Assembly (NCBI GenBank): GCA_938030645.1
Contig: CALHHQ010000022.1
Coordinates: 1-9,797, forward strand
Source of the DNA: an uncultured Rhizobiaceae group bacterium
Lineage (GTDB): Bacteria; Pseudomonadota; Alphaproteobacteria; Rhizobiales; Rhizobiaceae
DNA length: 9,797 nucleotides
Direction: 5' to 3'
Shown piece by piece: positions 1-5,605 of this stretch. The notes beneath the pieces were generated by a model. The model saw nothing but the letters and a program-made list of their open reading frames with translations. It was not told where the DNA came from and did not search any database. Made by a program: the position numbers and the translations under genes. Position 1 is the first letter of the stretch, and each line of letters starts with the position of its first letter.

Positions 1-150
1 GTCCCCATCCTTAATAATCCAGTAAGTGCCATCAGGTCCCATTTCCATGCGCTCGTAATCCCAGCCAAAAGTGTCATGGTAAAAAGCTTTTGCTTTCTCC
101 ACGTCATTGCTCATCAGCTCGTTCCAATGAAAATGTCCGTGCGGTGTCAT
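1..150 (-). CDS. VOC (glyoxalase/bleomycin-resistance fold) family protein, N-terminal part
   Basis: The reading frame is open from an ATG at 150 to the left edge of the window, giving 50 residues; the rest of the gene lies outside. The protein opens with HGHFHWNELM, followed by D16-V-E-K-A-K-A-F-Y24 and GW at 29-30, the usual first beta-alpha unit of the vicinal oxygen chelate superfamily ("each partner enters as DVEKAKAFY"). His8 is in the position where many family members place a metal ligand. Members include glyoxalases, dioxygenases, antibiotic-binding proteins and many unknowns, and the fragment is too short to choose a substrate. A clear AGGAG ribosome site lies 6 bases before the ATG (complement of 157-161). 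The gene begins 69 bases after the glyQ stop on the same strand, so it may be transcribed with glyQ, although it has its own good ribosome site. Confidence 0.85.
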   Translation of the reverse strand, partial: MTPHGHFHWNELMSNDVEKAKAFYHDTFGWDYERMEMGPDGTYWIIKDGD

Positions 151-219
151 CGCAATTCTCCTGATTGATTACAAAGGAGATCAGCTTACCACATTTGGAA
201 GCGCAAGTCTGTCGTCAGC

Positions 220-1149
220 TTACGCCTCAACAAGCGCTCCGCCCGCTTCAGTTTGCAAGAATGCTTCGCCGCAAGCCTTGGAGAGATCGCGGACGCGACC
301 GATGTAGTTTTGGCGTTCGGTGACTGAGATGACACCACGGGCGTCTAGCAAGTTGAACACATGGCTGGCTTTGATGCATTGATCGTAGGCTGGATGCGCC
401 ATGATGATCTCACGGTCTTTCTTTGGGTCAATCGCATCAGCAGACAAGATGCGTTTGCACTCTTGTTCGGCATCTTCGAAATGCTTCAAAAGGGTATCTG
501 TATCGGCAATGTCGAAATTCCAGCGTGAATATTCGCGCTCTGTTTGTTGGAACACATCGCCGTAAGTGACTTTGTTGTTATCTGTACCGCCGTTGAAATT
601 CAGGTCATACACATCATCAACACCCTGAACATACATGGCAAGACGCTCAAGACCATAGGTGAGTTCACCCGCAACTGGCGAACATTCCTGACCGCAGATT
701 TGTTGGAAATAAGTGAACTGAGACACTTCCATCCCGTCACACCAAACTTCCCATCCAAGACCCCAAGCGCCAAGTGTCGGGCTTTCCCAATCGTCTTCCA
801 CAAAACGAATGTCGTGGAGCGCAGGATCAATCCCAATAGCGCGCAATGAGCCAAGATAGAGTTCTTGCAGATCTGGCGGGGATGGCTTTAGCAGAACCTG
901 ATACTGATAATAGTGCTGCAAACGGTTGGGGTTTTCGCCATAGCGACCATCGGTCGGACGTCGGCTGGGCTGCACGTAGGCCGCATTCCAAGGCTTTGGG
1001 CCGAGCGCGCGCAAAGTTGTGGCAGGGTGGAAAGTTCCAGCCCCGACTTCCATGTCGTATGGTTGCAAAATCACGCAACCATAGTCCGCCCAATATTCAT
1101 GCAGTGTTAGAATTAGGCCCTGGAAAGAGTTCTTCGGATCGTGCGCCAT
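220..1149 (-). CDS. glyQ: Glycyl-tRNA synthetase, alpha subunit
   Basis: Catalytic chain of the bacterial alpha2-beta2 glycyl-tRNA synthetase: it activates glycine with ATP and, with the GlyS beta chain, charges tRNA-Gly in the cytoplasm. Family hallmarks are intact: FQGLI at 9-13, CVILQPYDMEVGAGTFHPATT around 25-45, the QPSRRPTDGRYGENPNR class II segment at 60-76, VEDDWESPTLGAWGLGWEVW around 117-136 and ELTYGLERL at 162-170. The length from this ATG is 309 residues, close to the usual 300 or so. A GTG at 1194 would add 15 residues (324 total). I prefer the ATG at 1149 because homologues begin shortly before FQGLI; neither start has a strong ribosome site (GCGGA before the ATG). A CTTGAC-like box on the minus strand (complement of 1209-1214) would put transcription start near or past the GTG, but no good -10 accompanies it. 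glyS is not the next gene within the window; the VOC gene is. Confidence 0.97.
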   Translation of the reverse strand: MAHDPKNSFQGLILTLHEYWADYGCVILQPYDMEVGAGTFHPATTLRALGPKPWNAAYVQPSRRPTDGRYGENPNRLQHYYQYQVLLKPSPPDLQELYLGSLRAIGIDPALHDIRFVEDDWESPTLGAWGLGWEVWCDGMEVSQFTYFQQICGQECSPVAGELTYGLERLAMYVQGVDDVYDLNFNGGTDNNKVTYGDVFQQTEREYSRWNFDIADTDTLLKHFEDAEQECKRILSADAIDPKKDREIIMAHPAYDQCIKASHVFNLLDARGVISVTERQNYIGRVRDLSKACGEAFLQTEAGGALVEA

Positions 1150-1237
1150 GGTTTCCGCGATACGTTCGTTCAACTGTTGAGCGACAGGTGCCACGACCGC
1201 CCAAAAGGGTCAAGAAAAACAGGCCATCAATTGCATG

Positions 1238-1253
1238 TGTGCATCATTGCACA
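1238..1253. promoter_or_regulatory. Perfect 6-bp dyad in the divergent glyQ / secreted-protein gap
   Basis: TGTGCA (1238-1243), a 4-base spacer TCAT, then TGCACA (1248-1253), a perfect inverted repeat. It lies between the divergently read glyQ and the gene at 1315, and TGCAT also occurs at 1232-1236 just upstream. It could be an operator or a weak stem-loop. No convincing -35/-10 pair was found on either strand, so the role is inferred from position only. Confidence 0.3.
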
Positions 1254-1314
1254 GTGATTTTTCCAACGATCGCGTATTCACGTTCCAAGGGGCTCTTTAA
1301 ACAGGAGTGGAATA

Positions 1315-1704
1315 ATGAAAACGGAACTTTTGAGAATTGTCTTTGTCAGTTCACTGGCCATCGGTGCATTGGCAATAACCAGCCCATCTTACGCTCAAAC
1401 TACGGGTGGCCAAACCGGCGGACAGACCGGAGGTCAAAAAGGTGGTGGGAGCGCATCCAATGGGTCAAACGCCGAAAGTGATAGTGGCGGTGGACACTTC
1501 ACCCACAAAGCACGACGCTGGCGTGGAAGCCCTAATTTTCCTCGCAGACGCAAAACCAAGGCCTACATTCCCGCTGGTGAATGTGAATGCACAATTCGCA
1601 AAGCGCGTTACAACAGCAACGCCGCCACATACAGGATCTGTAAAATGCGGGTGCAATTGAACGATGGCTCATTGATGACGCGGTCTTGCCAACCGACCGG
1701 CTAG
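1315..1704 (+). CDS. Small secreted protein of unknown function with TGGQ repeats and four cysteines
   Basis: I do not recognise a family. The 129-residue product starts with a standard signal peptide: MKTELLR, a hydrophobic core at about 8-22, and a likely cleavage after SYA27. The mature part begins with three TGGQ tetrapeptides (30-41) and a Gly/Ser/Asn-rich low-complexity stretch to about residue 60. A very basic segment follows (KARRWR at 65-70, RRRK at 77-80). The C-terminal part has Cys90, Cys92, Cys109 and Cys125 and looks compact (IPAGECEC, YRICKMRVQLNDGS). The four cysteines could form two disulfides in the periplasm; that is inference. Start choice is firm: AGGAG at 1303-1307 lies 7 bases before the ATG. 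It is on the plus strand among minus-strand genes and its TAG stop overlaps the stop of the convergent small membrane gene. Confidence 0.75.
   Translation: MKTELLRIVFVSSLAIGALAITSPSYAQTTGGQTGGQTGGQKGGGSASNGSNAESDSGGGHFTHKARRWRGSPNFPRRRKTKAYIPAGECECTIRKARYNSNAATYRICKMRVQLNDGSLMTRSCQPTG
1402..1437 (+). repeat. Three tandem 12-bp units encoding TGGQ
   Basis: Three consecutive codon quartets of form ACN-GGN-GGN-CAR encode TGGQ three times, immediately after the predicted signal peptidase site. The copies differ at synonymous third positions (for example ACGGGTGGCCAA and ACCGGCGGACAG), so the peptide is repeated while the DNA has drifted. A degenerate fourth unit, KGGG, follows. Confidence 0.85.
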
Positions 1705-1895
1705 TCTTTGGATTGATTCCTCGGACGATAGACACCCGTTTTGGGATCTTTTCTCAATTCGGTCAGGTTTTCGGGTTTGGCGGCTTCGGCCGCCTTTCTC
1801 TCTTCTTCTTTAATCGCATCCATATGCTTTCGAAACGAGGAGTAAGCATAAACGCCCACTGCACCAAGTGCTGCTGCAGCCACAAGTTGTATCAT
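1701..1895 (-). CDS. Small single-span membrane protein, conserved hypothetical
   Basis: A 64-residue protein with an N-terminal hydrophobic helix (IQLVAAAALGAVGVYAY), followed by a highly charged stretch (KHMDAIKEEERKAAEAAK) that looks helical, and a tail with KDPKTGVYRPR. Similar short Alphaproteobacteria proteins with a membrane helix and a K/RDPxTGxYRP-like tail are familiar as uncharacterised proteins, so I take it as real; the function is unknown. Two ATGs stand side by side (1898 and 1895). The strong GGAGG site (complement of 1901-1905) is 5 bases from the ATG at 1895 and only 2 from the other, so I use 1895. It starts 24 bases after the S49 peptidase stop and is the last gene of that minus-strand run. 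Its stop overlaps that of the convergent plus-strand gene. Confidence 0.75.
   Translation of the reverse strand: MIQLVAAAALGAVGVYAYSSFRKHMDAIKEEERKAAEAAKPENLTELRKDPKTGVYRPRNQSKD
1779..1811 (+). terminator. Candidate plus-strand intrinsic terminator with C(UUCG)G loop, inside the antisense gene
   Basis: GGCGGC (1779-1784), TTCG, GCCGCC (1789-1794) form a perfect 6-bp all-GC stem closed by the especially stable C(UUCG)G tetraloop, followed by a pyrimidine-rich run (TTTCTCTCTTCTTCTTT). Read on the plus strand it lies 75 bases past the stop of the secreted-protein gene. Caveat: the same bases encode KAAEAAK of the convergent membrane protein, so part of the symmetry may be a coding coincidence, and the U tract is interrupted by C. 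Confidence 0.5.
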
Positions 1896-1919
1896 CATCC
1901 CCTCCCCAATTTCATATTT

Positions 1920-2795
1920 CTACAAGCCCAACCGAGACCATAGTGCGCGTTCTTCAGCAACTGAAATCAAACCATCCGCCGCATGAGCCGCCATATCGTT
2001 AACTGCCGTTTGCGACAAAAGAGAGACGCCAGATGACGAACGGCGGCCAAACAAACCTTTTTTAGCTTCGATCAATTGGAGTTTGGTTTTTTCCCCGTAA
2101 ATGGTCTTTAGGGTCGAGCGCACATCGCCAATACCATCTACAAGTCCGAGTTCCACGCCTTTAACACCTGTCCAAAACATACCGGTGAAAAGGTCTTTGT
2201 TGTCAGCCAAACGGTCTCCACGACTTTCCTTGACCAATTTGATGAAGACATCATGGATTTCCAGCTGCAGCTCTTTCAAACGGGCGATGTCTTCCTTCTT
2301 TTCAGGCATGAACGGATCAAGCACGCTTTTGTTTTGCCCTGCCGTGTACACGCGACGCTTCACGCCGATCTTTTTGATTGCATCCACAAACCCAAAGCTT
2401 GCTGATACAACACCGATTGAACCGACAATGCTGGACGGATCGACCGTTATGTCATCGCCAGCGCAGGCAATCATATAGCCGCCCGATGCCGCAGCATCTT
2501 CAACAAACACATGGACTTTCTTGTTCTTCTCTTTGGCCAGATCGCGAATGCGCTGATAGATCAACCGCGACTGAACAGGCGAACCACCAGGTGAATTGAC
2601 CACAATCGCAACAGCTGGTGCTTCTTTATCATCGAATGCGCGCTCCAAAACTCCGGCACAAGATGCAATGTTGAGCGCGGGCCGAAATTGCGAACCGCCC
2701 GACATAATTGCACCGGACAATTTGACCACGGGGATGGTCTTATGGGTTTTACGGAATTTGGCGGGTACAAGTTTTTTGAAGAAGGATTTCAACAA
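1920..2795 (-). CDS. sppA: S49 family serine peptidase (SppA-like), compact form
   Basis: A Ser-Lys dyad protease of the ClpP/crotonase-fold S49 family, whose members cleave signal-peptide remnants and other membrane-associated peptides. The nucleophile is Ser104 in DAAASGGYMIA and the general base is Lys156 in AGQNKSVLDPF. Their spacing of 52 residues matches the Ser147/Lys199 dyad known for B. subtilis SppA. Other family marks are NSPGGSPVQS at 67-76, DPSSIVGSIGVV around 119-130 and GLVDGIGD near the C-terminal third. At 291 residues this is the single-domain form. It lacks the N-terminal membrane helix of typical SppA; the start is only basic (KSFFKKLVPAKFRK), so it may be cytoplasmic or peripherally bound. 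No in-frame ATG exists between the upstream stop at 2844-2846 and the family start; the best initiators are adjacent TTG codons (2793-2795 and 2790-2792) with a weak AGAAAG site. The methyltransferase gene ends 70 bases upstream. Confidence 0.93.
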   Translation of the reverse strand: MLKSFFKKLVPAKFRKTHKTIPVVKLSGAIMSGGSQFRPALNIASCAGVLERAFDDKEAPAVAIVVNSPGGSPVQSRLIYQRIRDLAKEKNKKVHVFVEDAAASGGYMIACAGDDITVDPSSIVGSIGVVSASFGFVDAIKKIGVKRRVYTAGQNKSVLDPFMPEKKEDIARLKELQLEIHDVFIKLVKESRGDRLADNKDLFTGMFWTGVKGVELGLVDGIGDVRSTLKTIYGEKTKLQLIEAKKGLFGRRSSSGVSLLSQTAVNDMAAHAADGLISVAEERALWSRLGL

Positions 2796-2865
2796 TTTGG
2801 CTTTCTGGAAACGAATTTCAATATTTCTATCAAAGTGTGGTTTTCATCGTCAATTTCAACCAGCT

Positions 2866-3660
2866 TTACAATTCTAAACATGCTCTGCCCCGCAAAATTT
2901 CTTCCACATCGCTTGTGAAATGCCCACCGTCTTCTTTAGGTGGATGATCGCGCAGAATAACAGGTTCCAACAGTTCAAGGGGCGCTTTGCCGCCTTTGAC
3001 AGCACGCACCAACATTAAGATTGCGGCCACCCCAGAAACGGGCTGAATGGGCTTAACTCTTATGCTGCCAAATCTTCCTTGAAGCGCAACAAGTAATTCC
3101 GACAAGTTTGCTGGGCGCATTATAAGCGTCAATTCAGCCTTGTGCGTTGCAATATAGGCCGCTGTCTTGATCCATTTCAGCAACATATCTGGCGTCATGG
3201 CATGAGCTTGTGCTTTGTCTTCAGACGGAGCCAATTGCAGGCTTTCATCATTATAAGGCGGGTTGGAAATGATGTGGTCATATGTGTTCGGCAACAGACC
3301 GTACTGGTCGCGGGCATGGCCAGAAACAGTGATATCCGCCTCAAATACACTCAATCTGTCTTGTAAATGGGCGTTTTGAGCCAACTGAGTCGATTGATGT
3401 GCATAGTTTGCCATGCGTGGGTTCAGTTCGAATAAATCGACATTCACATTCAAGCATCTTTGGGCAACAGCCATTCCCGCAACTCCGCTGCCCGAGCCAA
3501 GGTCTGCAACACGTCCCTTTGCTGCGTCTCTAATCGTCGCCGCCAACAAAATGGCGTCCAAACCGGATCTATGACCACTCTTTTGAGGTTGAACAGCAAA
3601 AAAACTGTTGTCGAGAAAACCATCGATCGTGGTTTCCAAATTTAGTTTACTCAGTTTCAT
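2866..3660 (-). CDS. SAM-dependent methyltransferase, COG4123 / TrmN6-like
   Basis: A 264-residue class I methyltransferase. The SAM-binding motif I is VADLGSGSGVAG at 51-62, the acidic end of strand 2 is FELNP at 77-81, and the catalytic NPPY is at 133-136, the signature of amino-group (N6-adenine or glutamine) methyltransferases. Before motif I, the segment QPQKSGHRSGLDAILLAA (24-41) is typical of the TrmN6/YfiC group, which in E. coli methylates A37 of tRNA1-Val. The tRNA target is inferred; other NPPY enzymes modify rRNA or proteins, so I leave the symbol empty. The ATG overlaps the DUF2007 stop as ATGA (complement of 3657-3660), so translation is probably coupled. The C-terminus is ordinary for the family and I see no truncation. 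Confidence 0.9.
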   Translation of the reverse strand: MKLSKLNLETTIDGFLDNSFFAVQPQKSGHRSGLDAILLAATIRDAAKGRVADLGSGSGVAGMAVAQRCLNVNVDLFELNPRMANYAHQSTQLAQNAHLQDRLSVFEADITVSGHARDQYGLLPNTYDHIISNPPYNDESLQLAPSEDKAQAHAMTPDMLLKWIKTAAYIATHKAELTLIMRPANLSELLVALQGRFGSIRVKPIQPVSGVAAILMLVRAVKGGKAPLELLEPVILRDHPPKEDGGHFTSDVEEILRGRACLEL

Positions 3661-3893
3661 CCGCGTATGGGTTGAGCTGGTAACTCGCCCCCTAAATCCG
3701 CTTCCTGCATCAAACGCCTTGCCTGTGTCAGTTTATTTCCGTCCACCATGATGCGACGGGGCAATATACCCACTGAACCGTCCAGAATACTCATATGCGT
3801 GTCCGCGACAAAATATTCGATCTCTGCTTCTTTCAACAGGGATTCGGCAAACGAGATCGTTACAGCATTGTTGGTTCGCAGCAATTCTTCCAT
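3657..3893 (-). CDS. DUF2007-family small protein
   Basis: A 78-residue protein starting MEELLRTNNAVTISFAESLL, followed by AEIEYFVADTHMSILDGSVGILPRRIMV and an Ala/Arg-rich helix (QARRLMQEADL). This is the DUF2007 pattern: a small alpha/beta domain annotated as a "putative signal transducing protein" in many bacteria, with no established biochemical role. In Rhizobiales I recall it directly upstream of this methyltransferase, and the two genes overlap by 4 bases here, so they probably work or are at least made together. The frame is open further upstream to an ATG at 3959, but those 22 residues would overlap the end of lysR and do not resemble the family, so the ATG at 3893 is used. An AGG triplet lies about 8 bases upstream. 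The lysR stop is 31 bases before this start. Confidence 0.87.
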   Translation of the reverse strand: MEELLRTNNAVTISFAESLLKEAEIEYFVADTHMSILDGSVGILPRRIMVDGNKLTQARRLMQEADLGGELPAQPIRG

Positions 3894-3924
3894 CGTCCAA
3901 CCTAACTTTACGGAACGCTTTAAT

Positions 3925-4827
3925 TTAGTCGATATCTTGCACACCTTCCAGCGCAGCACGGTCTTTTTTCATGGCCACGGTGATAAAGTCCATAAATGCG
4001 CGAATGCGAGCAGCATTCTTGATCTCCGGGTGGGTGAGAACCCATACCGGTGTCGACAATTCAAACCAGGGGCAATTTAGACGCACCAAATTCGGCATAC
4101 GGTCCGCGATGATGCAGGGCAAAACTGCAAACCCCATTGATAGGTTCGCGCAAGTTGCCATTGACGGGTAAGTGTCGAGTGAAATCCAGCGCGCCTCTGC
4201 AGGAATATGTTTTTCCACCCACTTGTGCCCCAAAGAGAGCGAGAGCGCCTCTCCAGCACCCAACCATTTTTGGGTTTTAAGATCTTCAACGGCTGGATTT
4301 TTCGGCAAAGAAGCTTCTAATTCCGCTGCAGCATAAATTCCAAAACCCAGATTTGCGACACGCTTTCCAACCAGTGTATCTTGAGGGTTCACTGATGGCC
4401 GTATTGCAATGTCCGCATCTTGTCTCGACAAATTGAGCCTAGCATTGGTGACTGTGAGCTCAAGTTTGATATTCGGGTGTAAGGTGTGAAATTCATCTAA
4501 ATGACGAACCATGATTTCATTGACAAATGAGTCCGTTGAAGTGACCGCCAAACGTCCCTCTAGCCGCAAATCTCGCCCTAGAATCTCACGCCCGATCCGA
4601 GCCACGCTTTCGTCGATCTCGCGAGACGCAAGCACCAAGGCTTCGCATTCTGACGTGGGGCTGTAACCACTTTGCAAACGCTCAAACAGACGCACCCCAT
4701 TTTGCTCTTCAAAACGCCCAACGCGACGCTGCACCGTGCTGGCATTCACCCCAAGTTTGTTTGCCGCCGCCAAAGCGGAGCCGTGGTCATAAACCGCTAA
4801 AATGTAACGCAAGTCGTCCCAGTCCAT
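3925..4827 (-). CDS. LysR-family transcriptional regulator
   Basis: A 300-residue regulator with normal LysR architecture. The N-terminal winged helix-turn-helix covers about 2-60 (MDWDDLRYILAV, then ALAAANKLGVNASTVQRRVGRFE and LFERLQSGYSPT), then a linker helix, then the LysR substrate-binding domain from about 88 to 290 (GRLAVTSTDSF, DADIAIRP, GFAVLPCIIAD). The inducer is unknown. The ATG at 4827 gives the usual MDWDDLR start; an adjacent ATG at 4830 adds one Met. The ribosome site is weak (GAAAAG). It is divergent from yceI across a 138-base gap holding paired dyads, the classic arrangement in which a LysR protein controls itself and its divergent neighbour, so yceI and possibly the b561 gene are the likely targets. 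DUF2007 follows 31 bases downstream, so lysR may be cotranscribed with that group. Confidence 0.95.
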   Translation of the reverse strand: MDWDDLRYILAVYDHGSALAAANKLGVNASTVQRRVGRFEEQNGVRLFERLQSGYSPTSECEALVLASREIDESVARIGREILGRDLRLEGRLAVTSTDSFVNEIMVRHLDEFHTLHPNIKLELTVTNARLNLSRQDADIAIRPSVNPQDTLVGKRVANLGFGIYAAAELEASLPKNPAVEDLKTQKWLGAGEALSLSLGHKWVEKHIPAEARWISLDTYPSMATCANLSMGFAVLPCIIADRMPNLVRLNCPWFELSTPVWVLTHPEIKNAARIRAFMDFITVAMKKDRAALEGVQDID

Positions 4828-4845
4828 CATCCATCACTTTTCTTT

Positions 4846-4885
4846 AATGCAAAATTGCACAACGAGAATGCAATATTTGATATTG
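4846..4885. promoter_or_regulatory. Candidate LysR operator array between lysR and yceI
   Basis: AATGCAA occurs at 4846-4852 and again at 4867-4873, exactly 21 bases apart, about two helical turns. The first copy is part of a perfect dyad TGCAA-AA-TTGCA (4848-4859). The second runs into another perfect dyad, CAATAT-TTG-ATATTG (4871-4885). LysR regulators usually bind as tetramers to two such sites on one face of the helix in the gap between their own gene and the target. The sequence pattern is direct; the binding protein is inferred. Confidence 0.5.
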
Positions 4886-4965
4886 GAAAGCAAAAAAGCG
4901 GGCCTTAGGTTAGTCAGGTCGCATTTAAAGCCGAGAAATTAACACCTGCCCTTTGGAGCATAGAT

Positions 4966-5544
4966 ATGAAAACAATTCTGAAAACAATCGCACTGAGCGC
5001 AACTCTATCCCTGGCTTTGCCAGCTTTGGCGCAAGCAGCAAGCTATACGATTGATCCATCGCACTCGTTTATCAAATTCGAAACGAACCATCTGGGATTT
5101 TCGAAATTGTCAGGCCGTTTCAACAAATTCGACGGCAAAATGACCTATGACCCTGCGGCTGGAGCGGCAGGTCAGAGCATCAAAATCAATATTGATACGA
5201 CAAGCATTGATACAAATTGGGCGGATCGTGACAAGCACTTGCGCAGCGGTGATTTCTTTAACGTGGACAAATTCAAGACCGCGACGTTTGAAAGCACCGG
5301 CTATGAGGGCGATGCCAATAGCGGAACGCTGAAAGGCAAGTTGACGTTTCTAGGTGTCAGCAAAGACATTGCGTTCCCAATCAACAAAATTGGCGAAGGC
5401 AAAGACCCGTGGGGCGGCTACCGCGTTGGTTTTGAAGGCACATACACGATGACCCGCAAAGACTTCGGCATGGACTATAATCTTGGCCCAAAAGCAGAGA
5501 CAGTCGATGTGACGCTTCAGATCGAAGCCATCAAAGACAAATAA
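4966..5544 (+). CDS. yceI: YceI-family periplasmic polyisoprenoid-binding protein
   Basis: A 192-residue exported lipocalin-like protein. The signal peptide is residues 1-24 (MKTILK, then a hydrophobic core, cleavage at AQA24). The rest is a full-length YceI domain: ASYTIDPSHSFIKFETNHLGFSKLSGRF at the start, DRDKHLRSGDFFNVDKF (72-88, a family signature), then GKLTFLGVSKDIAFPI and GGYRVGFEGTYTMTRKDFGMDYN. YceI proteins form a long beta barrel with a hydrophobic tunnel; structures of homologues hold isoprenoid chains, including ubiquinone or polyprenyl ligands. Roles proposed elsewhere include response to base or osmotic stress and quinone handling, none proven here. GGAG at 4955-4958 lies 7 bases before the ATG. 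It is divergent from lysR, and the cytochrome b561 gene follows, a pairing also seen in E. coli as yceJ-yceI. Confidence 0.95.
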   Translation: MKTILKTIALSATLSLALPALAQAASYTIDPSHSFIKFETNHLGFSKLSGRFNKFDGKMTYDPAAGAAGQSIKINIDTTSIDTNWADRDKHLRSGDFFNVDKFKTATFESTGYEGDANSGTLKGKLTFLGVSKDIAFPINKIGEGKDPWGGYRVGFEGTYTMTRKDFGMDYNLGPKAETVDVTLQIEAIKDK

Positions 5545-5551
5545 GACATTG

Positions 5552-5590
5552 GGTTGCCCTGACCTTTGGTTGGGGCAACCATTTTGTTTT
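5552..5590 (+). terminator. Probable intrinsic terminator after yceI
   Basis: GGTTGCCC (5552-5559) pairs with GGGCAACC (5573-5580). Inside it, ACC (5562-5564) can pair with GGT (5568-5570) around a TTT loop. ATTTTGTTTT follows directly. It sits 8 bases past the yceI stop and just before the ribosome site of the b561 gene, so it may end most yceI transcripts and leave partial read-through into the next gene. Confidence 0.7.
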
Positions 5591-5605
5591 GAGAAGGGAG
5601 GCATC

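Noticed and set aside
181..223. 9-bp direct repeat TCAGCTTAC at 181-189 and 215-223 in the glyQ-VOC gap
   Set aside because: Considered as a target-site duplication, but only 25 bases separate the copies, nothing mobile lies between them and one copy includes the glyQ stop. Probably chance.
846..1481. 211-residue plus-strand open frame covering the 5' half of glyQ and the start of the secreted-protein gene
   Set aside because: It is antisense to strongly conserved glyQ codons and out of frame with the signal-peptide gene at 1315; no domain or ribosome site supports it.
1406..1660. Alternative plus-frame and minus-frame open frames inside the secreted-protein gene
   Set aside because: They lack ribosome sites and signal or domain features; the frame from 1315 has both a strong AGGAG and a coherent signal peptide.
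3894..3959. Longer DUF2007 start overlapping the end of lysR
   Set aside because: The extra 22 residues are unlike the family and overlap lysR by 35 bases; MEELLRTNN at 3893 is the usual beginning.
5549..5605. N-terminal extension of the cytochrome b561 frame from a TTG at 5549
   Set aside because: It would translate the yceI terminator stem; the ATG at 5606 has GGGAGG at a workable spacing and a normal family N-terminus.
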